A DNA stretch of 64,000 nucleotides. It comes from Thermomonas brevis (GTDB taxonomy: Bacteria; Pseudomonadota; Gammaproteobacteria; Xanthomonadales; Xanthomonadaceae). This document shows positions 45,955-55,768 of the stretch, in pieces. The notes below the pieces were generated by a model. That model ran no database searches and was not told where the DNA came from. It worked only from the letters and a program-made list of their open reading frames with translations. Made by a program: the position numbers and the translations under genes. The first letter of the stretch is position 1; the number at the start of each line of letters is the position of its first letter. Location of the stretch: assembly GCF_014395425.1 (NCBI RefSeq), contig NZ_CP060711.1, positions 3,286,001 through 3,350,000 on the forward strand. The letters run 5' to 3'.

Positions 45955-46802
45955 CGAGCGTCCTGGGCGGCGCGGTAGATGGTGCGGCCGCAGGGCAGCA
46001 TCACGTCCTGCGCGTGGGCGAAGCTTTCCGAGTGGCCGGCGTAGAAGCGTCCGCCCGGCGTCAGCAGCGGCGCGATCTTGCGCAGCACCTCGTACTGGGT
46101 GGGCTTGTCGAAATAGATCATCACGTTGCGGCAGAACACCGCGTGGAAGCGCTGGCGCAGGCCGTAGTCGGGCGCCAGCAAGTTGAGCTGGCGGAACTCC
46201 ACCAGCTGGCGCAGGTGCGGCTTGACCCGCACCAGCCCTTCGTTGGGGCCGGTGCCGCGCAGGAAGAAGCGGCGCTTGCGCTCGGCGGACAGGTCGGCGA
46301 TGCGGTCCACGCCGTAGCTGCCGGACGCGGCGGCGGTCAGCGCGTTGGTGTCGATGTCGGTGGCGAGGATGCGCACCGGCGGCGCGTCCGAGCCGTAGGC
46401 CTCGCAGGCGGTGATCGCCAGCGACCACGGCTCCTCGCCGGTGGAGGCGGCGCAGCACCAGATGTCGACCGGCTCGCCGCGCGGCACCGCGCGCAGCTGG
46501 TCGCGCAGGGCGTCGAAGTGGTGCGCCTCGCGGAAGAACGAGGTCAGGTTGGTGGTGAGCGCGTTGATGAACGCCTGTTCCTCGCTGTCCGGGTCGGCTT
46601 CGACCAGGTCCAGGTAGTCGGCGCAGGAGGACAGGCCGCGCGCGCGGATGCGCCGCGACAGCCGGCTGTAGACCATGTCGCGCTTGTGTTCGGCCAGGTG
46701 GATGCCGGCGCGCGCGTAGATCATCCGGCAGGCGCGGCGGAAGTCGCGGTCGTTGAAGTCGAAGCCGGTGCCTTCGCGGTCCCCGGCGGTCAGTTCAGCC
46801 AT
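45951..46802 (-). CDS. cheR: Chemotaxis protein methyltransferase CheR
   Basis: The 283-residue protein has the N-terminal alpha domain ([20 protein letters not shown]) and the SAM-binding domain ([40 protein letters not shown]). It methylates MCP glutamates. The beta-subdomain is present, so it can use xWxxF-tailed receptors as docking sites. ATG 46802 overlaps the EAL-protein gene by eight bases, showing co-translation. Confidence 0.96.
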   Translation of the reverse strand: MAELTAGDREGTGFDFNDRDFRRACRMIYARAGIHLAEHKRDMVYSRLSRRIRARGLSSCADYLDLVEADPDSEEQAFINALTTNLTSFFREAHHFDALRDQLRAVPRGEPVDIWCCAASTGEEPWSLAITACEAYGSDAPPVRILATDIDTNALTAAASGSYGVDRIADLSAERKRRFFLRGTGPNEGLVRVKPHLRQLVEFRQLNLLAPDYGLRQRFHAVFCRNVMIYFDKPTQYEVLRKIAPLLTPGGRFYAGHSESFAHAQDVMLPCGRTIYRAAQDAR

Positions 46803-48900
46803 GTTGCGTCTCCGCCTGTTGGTCCCGCAGGCGCGCCAGCAGCGTGCCCGCATCGAGTGCCCGCGCGTACAGGTAGCCCTGCGCCTCCTCGCAGCCGTGG
46901 TTGTGCAGCCATTCGGCCTGCGCGGCCTGCTCCACGCCCTCGGCCACCACCCGCAGACCGAGCGCGCGCGCCAGCATCAGGATCCAGCGCACGATCGCGG
47001 CGTCCTCGCTGCTGTCCAGCATGCCGCTGACGAAGCTGCGGTCGATCTTGACCCGGTCGATGCGGAAGCGCTGCAGCATCGACAGCGAGGCGTAGCCGGT
47101 GCCGAAATCGTCGAAGGCGAGGTTGACGCCGCGCGAGCGCAGCTGCGCCAGCGCTTCGGCGCCGGCGCTGTCCTGGGTCAGGGCGATGTTCTCGGTGATC
47201 TCCAGCTCCAGCCGCTCGGCGGGCAGGCCGGCCGCGGCCAGCGCGTTCTCCACCTGCGCTGCCAGCTGTTCGCCGAGCTGGGCGGGGAACAGGTTGATGC
47301 TCACCGAGGTCTCGGCATCCGGCCACTGCGCGGCGTCGAGGCAGGCGCGCTGCATCACCCAGGCGCCGACCTCGGCGCCGAGCGGGCTGCGGGTGAGCAG
47401 TTCGATGAACTCGCCGGCCGGCACCATGCCGCGCAGCGGGTGGCGCCAGCGCAGCAGCGCTTCCGCGCCGCAGATGCGGCCGGTGCGCAGGTCCACCTGT
47501 GGCTGGTAGTGCAGTTCGAATTCGCCCTGCGCGAACGCGCGGCGCAGGTCGAGGTCCAGGTCGCGCCGGGCCAGCGCGTCGGCGCGCATCGACGGGCTGT
47601 AGCGGCACAGCTGGTGGCCGCCGGCGGACTTGGCGCGGTACAGGGCGAGGTCGGCGCAGGCCAGCGGGTCGCCCTCGCCGTGCACGTCGGCGCGCAGCGC
47701 GACGCCGGCGCTGACGTCCGCGTTGACCGCGTGGCCGCTCACGTGCAGGGTTTTTTCCAGCAGCCGGATCATCGCCGGCACCAGCGCCTCGGGATCGTCC
47801 GAGGGCGCCAGCCGGTCGTCGCGGCAGGCGACCGCGAACACGTCGCCGCCGACCCGCGCCAGGCTCACTTCGGCGTCGGTCTTCGTCTGCAATCGGCTGG
47901 CGAACGCCTGCAGCACGCGGTCGCCGACGCTGTGGCCGAGGCCGTCGTTGATCCACTTGAAGCGGTCGATGGCGATCAGCGCCACGCCCCAGTCCGGATG
48001 CGCCTCCAGCGCCGCCAGCAGGCCGTTGCGGTTGGGCAGCCCGGTCAGCGGATCGTAGTGGGCCAGCCGGTCGAGCTGGGCGCGCTGGTTCGCCGCCTCG
48101 GTGACGTCGTGCAGGATCAGGGTGGCGCCCTGGTCCGGCCCGTGCCGCCAGATCGAGCGGGTGGCGTCGAGCAGGCGCAGGCTGCCGTCCAGGGCGACGA
48201 TGCGCAGCTGCCGCGAGTCTTCGGTCTGCGCGTCCAGCCAGGCTTCTGCCTGCGCGCGGTCGGACTGGAGGCCGGAGGGAAACAGCGACGACAGCGGCCG
48301 GCGTTCGAGCGGCGTGCCGAACAGGCGTTCGGCCGCGCGGTTGTGCCAGATGACGTTGCCGCCGCGGTCGCCGATCAGCACCGCCTCGCGGGCCTGTTCG
48401 CCGACCTGCGCCACGATCACCGCCTGGCGTTCGGCGTAGTGCCGTTCCAGCAGGTTGGAGGCGATGCGTCCGAGCCGGGCCAGCGTGTCCAGCTGCGCGG
48501 GCGTCGGTGCGGGGCGCGGGTCGGCGCCGCACACCGCCAGCGTGCCCAGGCGCCGGCCGGACTGCGAATGCAGCGCGATGGCCGCGAGGAAGCGGATGCG
48601 CCAGCGCGGATCGGCGGGCAGGTCGGGCTCGACCAGCAGCGGCGCGTGCCGCTCCCAGCCGCGGGCGATCGGATGATCGTGGGCGAGCGGGCCCGGGGTG
48701 GAGTTGTCCAGCCCGGCGCCGGCCAGCAGGAAGACGCGGCCGTCGTCGCAGGTGGCGAAGGCGGCGGCGTCCGCGTCGAACGCCGCCGCCGCCAGCGCCG
48801 CCACGTCCGCAAGCCGCCCGTCTCTGCCGTTGCCGGCCGTGCCGGAGTCGACAGGCGGTGCGTCGTGCGGGCTGCGTGCGTGCGGAGGCTCGAAGGTCAT
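46795..48900 (-). CDS. GAF-PAS-degenerate GGDEF-EAL cyclic-di-GMP phosphodiesterase in the chemotaxis operon
   Basis: From ATG 48900 the protein is 701 residues and soluble. A GAF-like domain (about 25-170) and a PAS domain (about 175-290) precede GGDEF, where the signature reads GGDVF, so the catalytic Glu is lost and synthesis is unlikely. The EAL domain has GAEALLRWRHP, INLFPAQL, LEITEN, AFDDFGTGYAS, KIDRSFV and AEGVEQ, so all metal ligands appear intact. It lies between the MCP at 49 kb and cheR and overlaps cheR by eight bases, linking c-di-GMP turnover to chemotaxis. The longer open frame upstream is a shadow of the MCP gene. Confidence 0.92.
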   Translation of the reverse strand: MTFEPPHARSPHDAPPVDSGTAGNGRDGRLADVAALAAAAFDADAAAFATCDDGRVFLLAGAGLDNSTPGPLAHDHPIARGWERHAPLLVEPDLPADPRWRIRFLAAIALHSQSGRRLGTLAVCGADPRPAPTPAQLDTLARLGRIASNLLERHYAERQAVIVAQVGEQAREAVLIGDRGGNVIWHNRAAERLFGTPLERRPLSSLFPSGLQSDRAQAEAWLDAQTEDSRQLRIVALDGSLRLLDATRSIWRHGPDQGATLILHDVTEAANQRAQLDRLAHYDPLTGLPNRNGLLAALEAHPDWGVALIAIDRFKWINDGLGHSVGDRVLQAFASRLQTKTDAEVSLARVGGDVFAVACRDDRLAPSDDPEALVPAMIRLLEKTLHVSGHAVNADVSAGVALRADVHGEGDPLACADLALYRAKSAGGHQLCRYSPSMRADALARRDLDLDLRRAFAQGEFELHYQPQVDLRTGRICGAEALLRWRHPLRGMVPAGEFIELLTRSPLGAEVGAWVMQRACLDAAQWPDAETSVSINLFPAQLGEQLAAQVENALAAAGLPAERLELEITENIALTQDSAGAEALAQLRSRGVNLAFDDFGTGYASLSMLQRFRIDRVKIDRSFVSGMLDSSEDAAIVRWILMLARALGLRVVAEGVEQAAQAEWLHNHGCEEAQGYLYARALDAGTLLARLRDQQAETQHG

Positions 48901-48933
48901 CTGCGCGGCTGCGGCGGCAGGAGGTGGGGAAGG

Positions 48934-48967
48934 GCGCGGCCGGGACGCGTGCGTGTCCCGGCCGCGC
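48934..48967 (-). terminator. GC-rich intercistronic hairpin after the 49-kb MCP gene
   Basis: A 13-bp perfect stem (GCGCGGCCGGGAC at 48934-48946, paired with 48955-48967) starts seven bases past the MCP stop. No T tract follows, so it may stabilise or partly attenuate the message rather than terminate it. The downstream PDE start is 34 bases further on. Confidence 0.45.
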
Positions 48968-48974
48968 ATGGCGC

Positions 48975-51674
48975 TCAGAACTCCTGCCAGTGCTGGTCGC
49001 CGCCAGCGTTGCCGTTGGTGGTGCCGCGCGTGCGCGTGGCGGGCGCGGCGGCCGGGGCCGCCGGCTTGCGCGGCGGCGACGCCTTGCGGGCGGCCGGAGC
49101 GGACGCGGCGGCGCGTTCCGGTGCAGGCGCGGCGGCGGCCTTCTTCGCGGCCTGTGCGGCGCCGGCGCTGCTGCTGCCGGTGTGGAACGCGGCCACGGCT
49201 TCGACCAGCTGCGCCGCCTGCTGGCGCATGCTCTCGGCGGAGGCCGACGCCTCCTCGACCAGCGCGGCGTTCTGCTGGGTGCCTTCGTCCATCTGGGTGA
49301 TGGCCTGGTTGACCTGCTCGATGCCGCTGCTCTGTTCCTGCGAGGCGGCGGAGATGTCGGCCATGATGTCGGTCACGCGCTGCACCGAGGCGACGATCTC
49401 GCTCATCGTGCTGCCGGCCTGGCGGACCAGCTGCGAACCGTCGGTCACCTTGCCCACCGACTCCTCGATCAACTGCTTGATCTCCTTCGCCGCGCCGGCC
49501 GAACGCTGCGCCAGCGCGCGGACTTCGCCCGCGACCACCGCGAAGCCCCGGCCCTGCTCGCCGGCCCGCGCCGCTTCCACCGCCGCGTTCAGCGCCAGGA
49601 TGTTGGTCTGGAAGGCGATGCCATCGATCACCGTGATGATGTCGGCGATCTTCTTCGACGAGGCCTCGATGGCGCTCATCGTGGCGACCACCTGCTGCAC
49701 CACGTCGCCGCCCTGCGCGGCCACGCCGGCCGCACCCTGCGCCAGCTGGTTGGCCTGGCGGGCATTGTCGGCGTTCTGGCGCACGGTGGAGGTGAGTTCC
49801 TCCATCGACGAGGCGGTTTCCTCCAGCGAGGCGGCCTGCTGCTCGGTGCGCATCGACAGGTCGCTGTTGCCGGCGGCGATCTCGCCGGCGGCGGCGTTGA
49901 TGCCGTCCGAGGTCTGGCGGATGTCGCCGACGATCTTCGCCAGGCCCTCGACGGTGCGGTTGGCGTCGGCGGCGAGCTGGCCGAACTGGCCGGGCAGGTG
50001 GGTTTCGACGCGCTTGGTCAGGTCGCCGTCGGCCACCGCCGACAGCAGGTTGCCGACTTCGCTGAGGCCGCCGTCGGCGGTCGCCATCAGCTGGTTCAGG
50101 CCCTCGACCAGTTCGCGGTAGACGAACTCGAAGCGGGCGGCGTCGCCGCGCTTGCTGAAGTCGCCGTCGACCGCCGCATCGACCAGCCGCTTGATCTCGC
50201 CGTTGACCGCCAGCAGGCCGGCCTTGACGGCGTCCACCGCCGCGACCGCGTCGGCCTTCTTGCCGGGCATGCGGTCCACGTCGCGCGACAGGTCGCCGCG
50301 GCCGTAGTCGGCGATCACGTCGACGATGTGCAGGGTGCCGCCGATGTGCGAGGCGACCAGGGTGTTGACCTGCTCGGCCATCACGCCGAACGAGCCGGGG
50401 AACGCCTCGGCGTCGATGCGGCCGTCGATGTCGCCGGCCTCGTGCTGTTCGAACAGGGTCTGCTGGGCGTTCGCGAACTTGCGCAGCGCGCCCGCTGCTT
50501 CCTCCATGCCGCGGCCGATGTCGTTCAGCTCGTCGCGGGTGTCGACGTGGATGCGGTCGGAGAACTGGCCGGAGGCCAGCGCCTTGGCGCCGGCGGCGAT
50601 GTTGCCCAGCGCCTCGCGGGTGCCGCGGGTGAAGCCGATGAACAGATAGGCGGCGGCCAGCAGGGCCAGGATCACGAAGCCGATGGTGGCGAACGCCTTG
50701 CGCTGCAGGCTGGCGATGGCCTGGTCGCCGGCGATGTTGATGGCGGCGTTCACGCCCTTCATCGCCTTGTTCATCGCGACGCGGGTGGCCTGGTCCTGCT
50801 TGGCCAGTTCGGCCACCGGCGATTCGGGGGTTTCGGCGTCCAGGATCTTTTCCTGGATCATCTTGTTCTGCGCTTCCATCGCCTGCAGCGCGGCCGTCAT
50901 CGGTTTGCCGAAGGTCGCGGCGCCGCCGGGCAGTTCCTTCTCGATGTACTTGCGGCCGCCGTCGATCTGGCCGGTCAGGTAGCCCTGCATGTTCTTGCGC
51001 ACCGCCATTTCGGTGCGGTCGCTGACCCAGATCGCGCCTTCGCCCAGCACGCGGATGCCGACGATGGCCTGCTTGGCGCTGGCCGCCGACAGTTCCGGCA
51101 GCAGGATGCCGCCGATCTCGCCGCCGCGCAGCATGGTGGTGTCGGAGGCGATGGCGGTGATCGAGGTGAACGCCAGCCGGCCGATTTCCGTGCGCAGCGC
51201 GTCCAGCGCGGCGGTGTCGGCGTCGGGGCCGCCATCGCCCTCGGTGGCCAACGCCTTCTTCCAGGCGGCGCGGGTGGCCTTCATCGAGTTGGTCAGGTCC
51301 TCGTCGTGGAGGCCCGCCTTCGCCAGCCAGGCGTCGAACGCGGCCAGCGACTTGTCCACGTTGGCGGCGGCGGCGGCCAAGTCCTGCTCGCTGGCGGTCG
51401 TGTCCTTGGCCAGCTGGCGCGCGCGCAGCTGGCGGTGGTCCTGCATCGCCAGCTGGGTGTCGTGCAGGGCATCCAGGCCGACGGTGGCCGAGCGGGCGGT
51501 GCGCGCATCCGAGATTTCGCCCAGCGAGCGGGTCACCACCAGCGCCGCCAGCACGCCGCAGGTCAGGGTGAACGCAGCGCCGATCAGCAGGGCCTTCTGG
51601 TTGAAGCGCAATCGCGCCATCAGGCGGGTCGCGGGAGCGAGGAGGCGGTCGGCGAGTGAATGGCTTTGTTGCAT
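48975..51674 (-). CDS. Methyl-accepting chemotaxis protein, large, pentapeptide-tailed
   Basis: From ATG 51674 the protein is 899 residues. TM1 (about 28-48) and TM2 (about 335-355) enclose a helical periplasmic sensor of about 285 residues. HAMP and several further HAMP-like segments ([14 protein letters not shown]) precede the signalling domain, whose tip is [20 protein letters not shown] flexible Ala/Pro-rich linker of about 60 residues ends in HWQEF, a match to the xWxxF tether for CheR/CheB. It heads the mcp-PDE-cheR-cheD-cheB series and has a strong FliA promoter. Confidence 0.93.
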   Translation of the reverse strand: MQQSHSLADRLLAPATRLMARLRFNQKALLIGAAFTLTCGVLAALVVTRSLGEISDARTARSATVGLDALHDTQLAMQDHRQLRARQLAKDTTASEQDLAAAAANVDKSLAAFDAWLAKAGLHDEDLTNSMKATRAAWKKALATEGDGGPDADTAALDALRTEIGRLAFTSITAIASDTTMLRGGEIGGILLPELSAASAKQAIVGIRVLGEGAIWVSDRTEMAVRKNMQGYLTGQIDGGRKYIEKELPGGAATFGKPMTAALQAMEAQNKMIQEKILDAETPESPVAELAKQDQATRVAMNKAMKGVNAAINIAGDQAIASLQRKAFATIGFVILALLAAAYLFIGFTRGTREALGNIAAGAKALASGQFSDRIHVDTRDELNDIGRGMEEAAGALRKFANAQQTLFEQHEAGDIDGRIDAEAFPGSFGVMAEQVNTLVASHIGGTLHIVDVIADYGRGDLSRDVDRMPGKKADAVAAVDAVKAGLLAVNGEIKRLVDAAVDGDFSKRGDAARFEFVYRELVEGLNQLMATADGGLSEVGNLLSAVADGDLTKRVETHLPGQFGQLAADANRTVEGLAKIVGDIRQTSDGINAAAGEIAAGNSDLSMRTEQQAASLEETASSMEELTSTVRQNADNARQANQLAQGAAGVAAQGGDVVQQVVATMSAIEASSKKIADIITVIDGIAFQTNILALNAAVEAARAGEQGRGFAVVAGEVRALAQRSAGAAKEIKQLIEESVGKVTDGSQLVRQAGSTMSEIVASVQRVTDIMADISAASQEQSSGIEQVNQAITQMDEGTQQNAALVEEASASAESMRQQAAQLVEAVAAFHTGSSSAGAAQAAKKAAAAPAPERAAASAPAARKASPPRKPAAPAAAPATRTRGTTNGNAGGDQHWQEF

Positions 51675-51725
51675 TGCGGTCGGGCCCCTGTAATGGCGCA
51701 ATTTCGGAAGACGGTTGCCTAGCCG

Positions 51726-51752
51726 GCATCGGCTCACCGGCCGGAATCTTTA
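51726..51752 (-). promoter_or_regulatory. FliA (sigma-28) promoter of the mcp-PDE-cheR-cheD-cheB operon
   Basis: On the minus strand TAAAGATT (complement of 51745-51752), an 11-base spacer and GCCGATGC (complement of 51726-51733) closely match TAAAGTTT-N11-GCCGATAA. It is 52 bases upstream of the MCP start. Confidence 0.75.
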
Positions 51753-51833
51753 ACGGAGAGTCAGCAATGAAGGCTACGGGACGACGTGAATGTGACGGAT
51801 TTCCCATTCTTCGGCATCGAACGCCTGCGGGGC

Positions 51834-51860
51834 TCAAGTCAGGCCGGCCCCGGCCGATGA
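51834..51860 (+). promoter_or_regulatory. FliA (sigma-28) promoter of the TonB-like gene
   Basis: TCAAGTCA (51834-51841), an 11-base spacer and GCCGATGA (51853-51860) lie 45 bases upstream of the ATG at 51905. They support that start over an upstream in-frame ATG at 51767. Confidence 0.7.
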
Positions 51861-51904
51861 CGAATACGACCGCAAGCGTGCGTGGACAAACTGGAGCCCC
51901 TGAT

Positions 51905-52219
51905 ATGCATCGTCCCTTCCATCGTTTCCTGAAAATGGCGGCCCTCGCCGCGGCGATGGCCCTGTCCCTGCCGGCGGTGGCCGGCAATCCGATCAAGCGG
52001 GTCGATCCCGTGTATCCGCCGGATGCAGCCCGTGCGGGCACGACCGGCTACGTCGAGCTGGAATACAGCGTTGGCGCGGACGGCAAGGTGACCGACGTGT
52101 CGGTGGTCGACGCCAAGCCGGGCCGCGTGTTCGTGGCGTCCGCGGTGAAGGCGGTCAAGCAGTGGGAATTCGCCCCGGGTGAAAGCCGCGGCAAGGTGAA
52201 GCTCGAATTCAAGCTCTGA
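51905..52219 (+). CDS. Small periplasmic TonB C-terminal-domain protein
   Basis: The 104-residue protein has a signal peptide (KMAALAAAMALSLPAVAG) and then a TonB_C domain only: NPIKRVDPVYPPDAARAGTT, VELEYSVGADGKVTDVSVVDA and VKQWEFAPG. It lacks the N-terminal anchor helix and Pro-rich spacer of normal TonB, so it should be a free periplasmic protein. An ATG at 51767 has a better ribosome-binding site, but would place the signal peptide internally and lies upstream of the promoter. It is the only plus-strand gene in the chemotaxis cluster. Its role is unknown. Confidence 0.85.
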   Translation: MHRPFHRFLKMAALAAAMALSLPAVAGNPIKRVDPVYPPDAARAGTTGYVELEYSVGADGKVTDVSVVDAKPGRVFVASAVKAVKQWEFAPGESRGKVKLEFKL

Positions 52220-52260
52220 TTCCGGGGCGGCCTGCGGGCTGCTTGGCATTACCGGGAACA

Positions 52261-52291
52261 AGAAAACGCGCCGCATGTCGGCGCGTTTTCT
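52261..52291 (+). terminator. Bidirectional terminator between the TonB-like gene and the 52-kb MCP gene
   Basis: A 13-bp perfect stem, AGAAAACGCGCCG (52261-52273) with CGGCGCGTTTTCT (52279-52291), has T-rich flanks on both strands. It can end transcription of both converging genes. The segment 52296-52435 shows only a minor hairpin. Confidence 0.9.
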
Positions 52292-52435
52292 TTTGGGGTT
52301 CCCTGGGTGGGGGAGTTGCCGCAGGCGGGGAGGCTTCACGCGAGCTTGGCCGCCCCATCCGCTCCCGCCTTCGCGGGTGCAGGCTCTGCGGGACCCTTCT
52401 CCCGCATGCCGGGGAAAGGAGCGGCGTCTTTCCCC

Positions 52436-54514
52436 TCAGCGCCGGGTGGTCTTGAAGGCCGCCACCAGCCCCACCAGCTCGCTGGCTTGGTGCTCCATGC
52501 TCTGCGCCGCGGCGAAGGCTTCCTCGACCAGCGCGGCGTTCTGCTGGGTGCCTTCGTCCATCTGGGTGATGGCCTGGTTGACCTGTTCGATGCCGGCGCT
52601 CTGTTCCTGCGAGGCGGCGGAGATGTCGGCCATAATGTCGGTCACGCGCTTCACGCTGTCCACGATCTCGCCCATGGTCTGGCCGGCGCGGGTCACCAGC
52701 GCGCTGCCTTCCTCGACCTGGATCACCGAGTCGGTGATCAGCTGCTTGATCTCCTTGGCGGCGCCGGCGCTGCGCTGGGCCAGCGTGCGCACCTCGGCGG
52801 CGACCACCGCGAAGCCGCGGCCCTGTTCGCCGGCACGCGCCGCTTCCACCGCTGCGTTCAGCGCCAGGATGTTGGTCTGGAAGGCGATGCCGTCGATCAC
52901 CCCGATGATGTCGGCGATCCGGCGCGACGACTCGGTGATGCCGGTCATGGTGTCCACCACCTGGCCGACCACGTGGCCGCCCTGTTCGGCGACGCCGGCC
53001 GCGCCGTGCGCCAGCTGGCTGGCCTGGCGGGCGTTGTCGGCGTTCTGCTTGACGGTGGAGGTGAGCTCCTCCATCGACGAGGCGGTTTCCTCCAGCGCCG
53101 CCGCCTGCTGCTCGGTGCGGCGCGACAGGTCCTCGTTGCCGCGCGCGATCTCCGCCGCCGCCGAATTGATCGATTCGCTGCCGGTGCGGATCTGCCCGAC
53201 GATGCCGGTGAGGTGCTCGACCGTGCTGTTGGTGTCGTTGGCGAGGTCGCCGAAGCGGCCGGGCAGGCGGGTGTCGATGCGCCGGGTCAGGTCGCCGTCG
53301 GCCACCGAGGACAGCACTTCGCCGACTTCGGACAAGCCGTGGTCGGCGGTGTCCATCAGCGCGTTGAGGCCGCCGATCAGCTCGGCGTAGACGAACTCGA
53401 AGCGCCTGGCGTCGCCGCGCTTGCCGAAGTCGCCGGCCACCGCCGCGTCGACCAGCGTCTTGATCTCGGCGGTGACCGCCAGCAGGCCGGCCTTCACCGC
53501 GTCCACGGCCTCGGAGATGCGCGCCTTCTGGCCGGGGTAGCGCTCGATGTCCTCGGACAGGTCGCCGCGCGCGTACTGGGCGATGATGCGGATCGCGTTC
53601 ATCTTCACCCCGATGTGCGAGGCCACCAGCGTATTGATGCCCTCGGCCATGCGTGCATAGGCGCCGCTGAAGCGCGCCGCGTCGAGGCGGAAGTCGATGT
53701 TGCCGGCGTCGTGCTCGCGCTCGATCTCGGCCTGGCCGGCGGCGAAGTCGTTCAGGGTCGCCACCATGCCGCGCATGGCGCGGGCGAGGTCGCCGACCTC
53801 GCTGCGGTCGTCGCAGGCGATGCGGCCGTCGAGGTTGCCGCGCGCGACCGCGTTCGCCAAGCTCACCACCTCGTGCAGCGGACGCACGATGGAGCGGCTG
53901 ATGCCGATGGCGCCGGCCACCGACAGCGCGAGCGCGATCAGGACGAGGATGGCGATGGCTTCCAGGTTGAAGCGGTAGCTTTTTTCCTGATCCGCGACGT
54001 TGCGGTTCAGCCACTGCACCTTGTAGTCCAGCAGCGCGGCCACGGCGTCGGCGGTGGCCTGGCGCAGGTCGCCGGCCTGCTTGGCCGGCGCCGCGTCGCC
54101 CGCGGCCAGCGCGGCCGGCAGCTTGCGGCTGTTGGCGAAGTAGGCGTCGGCGTGGTTCTGCACGGCGGCCTTCAGCTCGGCGTCGCGCTTGTCGCCGGGA
54201 AAGAGCGTGTAGCCCTTGATCAGCGCGTCGATGTCCTTGCTGCCGGTTTCCATCTCGGCCAGGTATTCGGCGGCCTTCTCGGGCGTGTCCTGGCTGGCGA
54301 CGTAGCCGCGCTCGCTGACCCGGTATTCGGCCAGCGCCGTCGCGAGCTGGCCGAGCCGGCGGATCTGCGGGACGGATTCGAGGGTCAGCTGGCGCACGCC
54401 CTGCTGCATGACGCCCATCCGCAGCGCGGAGAACGCGCCGGTGATCAGGATCAGCAGCGCCAGCGCGGAGAAGCCGATGGTCAGGCGCTTGCCGATGGTC
54501 AGATTCTGGAACAT
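52436..54514 (-). CDS. Methyl-accepting chemotaxis protein, second in porin operon
   Basis: From ATG 54514 the protein is 692 residues. TM1 (about 13-32) and TM2 (about 190-212) enclose a four-helix-bundle-like sensor ([19 protein letters not shown]). HAMP ([20 protein letters not shown]) and further HAMP-like segments lead to a signalling domain nearly identical to the 49-kb MCP. There is no pentapeptide; the end is AFKTTRR. It follows the porin gene by 14 bases and is probably co-transcribed with it, suggesting that receptor and porin work on the same solute. Confidence 0.92.
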   Translation of the reverse strand: MFQNLTIGKRLTIGFSALALLILITGAFSALRMGVMQQGVRQLTLESVPQIRRLGQLATALAEYRVSERGYVASQDTPEKAAEYLAEMETGSKDIDALIKGYTLFPGDKRDAELKAAVQNHADAYFANSRKLPAALAAGDAAPAKQAGDLRQATADAVAALLDYKVQWLNRNVADQEKSYRFNLEAIAILVLIALALSVAGAIGISRSIVRPLHEVVSLANAVARGNLDGRIACDDRSEVGDLARAMRGMVATLNDFAAGQAEIEREHDAGNIDFRLDAARFSGAYARMAEGINTLVASHIGVKMNAIRIIAQYARGDLSEDIERYPGQKARISEAVDAVKAGLLAVTAEIKTLVDAAVAGDFGKRGDARRFEFVYAELIGGLNALMDTADHGLSEVGEVLSSVADGDLTRRIDTRLPGRFGDLANDTNSTVEHLTGIVGQIRTGSESINSAAAEIARGNEDLSRRTEQQAAALEETASSMEELTSTVKQNADNARQASQLAHGAAGVAEQGGHVVGQVVDTMTGITESSRRIADIIGVIDGIAFQTNILALNAAVEAARAGEQGRGFAVVAAEVRTLAQRSAGAAKEIKQLITDSVIQVEEGSALVTRAGQTMGEIVDSVKRVTDIMADISAASQEQSAGIEQVNQAITQMDEGTQQNAALVEEAFAAAQSMEHQASELVGLVAAFKTTRR

Positions 54515-54528
54515 GGCGATTTCCCCGC

Positions 54529-55626
54529 TCAGTAGGTGAGCTGCACGCGCAGGCCGGCGGTCAGCGGATCGTTGGCGACGCCGCGGCGGTCGCTGTCGTA
54601 CTGCAGGAGGTTGGCGATCACCCGCACGTTCGGATGCGGGTAGCAGGTGGCGGCCAGGCCCCAGCTTTCGGCGCGGCCGCCGCGCATCGCCGGGCCGTCG
54701 TCGAGGTCGATCACGCCCCAGCGCAGCGCCAGCTCCCAGCCGACGTGGCCCTTCGGCGCGGGTGCGGTCGCCACGCCGCGCTTGTAGCTGCGGCCGTCGC
54801 CGGTGGGCGACCAGGTCAGCTGCACGGTGCTGGCGTCGCCGCCGAGGTCGCCGGCATCGCGGCGCAGGAAGACCTTGGCGGTTTCGGCCTGCAGCGACCA
54901 CGCGCCGCGCACCCACAGCCCCTCGACGGCGGCGCGGTCGATCCGGTCCACGCCGGCGATGGCGCCGGTGGAGGCCAGCCGCAGGTCGCTGAGCGTGGTG
55001 CCGGCGTTGAGGCTGTAGCTGGCGCTGTCGCTGCGCGGCGATTCGCTGGCCAGGCTCAGGCCGACGTGCGCGCTGTCCTCCTTGCCGGAGCGCAGCAGCC
55101 AGGTGCCGCGCAGGCTGGCGCCCGGCGAATCGCTGGTGCCGTCCAGCCGGTGCCCGAACACCGCCGCGTTGAACGTGCCGCGCTTGCCCCAGCGCGCGTA
55201 TTCCGCGCCGATCCGGCGGCTGATCACGAACGCGCCGACCGGCGAGGCTTCCAGGAACGCGGTCTGCTTGTCGGCGATCGCGTCCTCCAGCGCGAACGGC
55301 TGCTTGAACTGGCCGATGCGGAAGGACTGGCCTTCGCCCGGCGTCAGTTCGAGGTAGGCGTCGGGCGGCGTCTTGTCGGCGAAGTCGTGGTCCAGCACCA
55401 GCTGCCACTTCTTGTTGTCGCCCTTGATGCGCAGGCCCAGCCGCGCCCGGCGGAAGCCGTCCTCGGTCTGCAGCGAGCCGAGGTCGGAATCCACCCGCGC
55501 CCATTCGTACTGGAGGTTGGCGGTGGGGGCGATGTCGAACGGCAGGCCGGAGGCGGCGGCGGGCGCGGCGCAGGCCGCGAGCAGGGCGGCGGCAAGCAGG
55601 GCGCGGCGCGGGATGGGGCAGGGCAT
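54529..55626 (-). CDS. Phosphate-selective porin O/P (OprP/OprO)-like outer-membrane protein
   Basis: From ATG 55626 the 365-residue protein has a signal peptide ([17 protein letters not shown]) and then alternating beta-strand sequence ending VQLTY with a terminal Tyr. Landmarks of the Porin_O_P family are [33 protein letters not shown] and SESWGLA-type strands ([18 protein letters not shown]). Selectivity for phosphate is known for OprP but not shown here. The FliA-type promoter upstream is unusual for a porin. A hairpin after the preceding MCP gene separates the units. Confidence 0.85.
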   Translation of the reverse strand: MPCPIPRRALLAAALLAACAAPAAASGLPFDIAPTANLQYEWARVDSDLGSLQTEDGFRRARLGLRIKGDNKKWQLVLDHDFADKTPPDAYLELTPGEGQSFRIGQFKQPFALEDAIADKQTAFLEASPVGAFVISRRIGAEYARWGKRGTFNAAVFGHRLDGTSDSPGASLRGTWLLRSGKEDSAHVGLSLASESPRSDSASYSLNAGTTLSDLRLASTGAIAGVDRIDRAAVEGLWVRGAWSLQAETAKVFLRRDAGDLGGDASTVQLTWSPTGDGRSYKRGVATAPAPKGHVGWELALRWGVIDLDDGPAMRGGRAESWGLAATCYPHPNVRVIANLLQYDSDRRGVANDPLTAGLRVQLTY

Positions 55627-55699
55627 GCGGGTCTCCAGAGGCGTGCGTACGCGGACAGCCGCCCGGTCCCGCTGACGCACGGCGAGGGCGTATCCCGTT

Positions 55700-55726
55700 G
55701 ATACGGCCGTGCCGGACGTTTCTTGA
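55700..55726 (-). promoter_or_regulatory. FliA (sigma-28) promoter of the porin-mcp operon
   Basis: On the minus strand TCAAGAAA (complement of 55719-55726), an 11-base spacer and GCCGTATC (complement of 55700-55707) lie 74 bases upstream of the porin start. The -35 box is identical to that of cheW. Confidence 0.6.
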
Positions 55727-55737
55727 GCCCGATGCGC

Positions 55738-55761
55738 GACGCCGGCCATGCAGCCGGCGTC
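55738..55761 (-). terminator. GC-rich hairpin after the 56-kb MCP gene
   Basis: A 9-bp perfect stem, GACGCCGGC (55738-55746) with GCCGGCGTC (55753-55761), lies seven bases past the MCP stop. There is no clear T tract. It separates the MCP from the porin promoter. Confidence 0.45.
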
Positions 55762-55768
55762 GGGTGGC

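Noticed and set aside
51767..51904. Upstream start at 51,767 for the TonB-like protein
   Set aside because: It would bury the signal peptide and lies upstream of the FliA promoter at 51,834-51,860, although its ribosome-binding site is good.
46795..52041. A single 1,748-codon minus-strand frame covering the PDE and the MCP gene
   Set aside because: The upstream two-thirds are out-of-frame shadow sequence of the MCP gene. Only the part from 48,900 has domain similarity.
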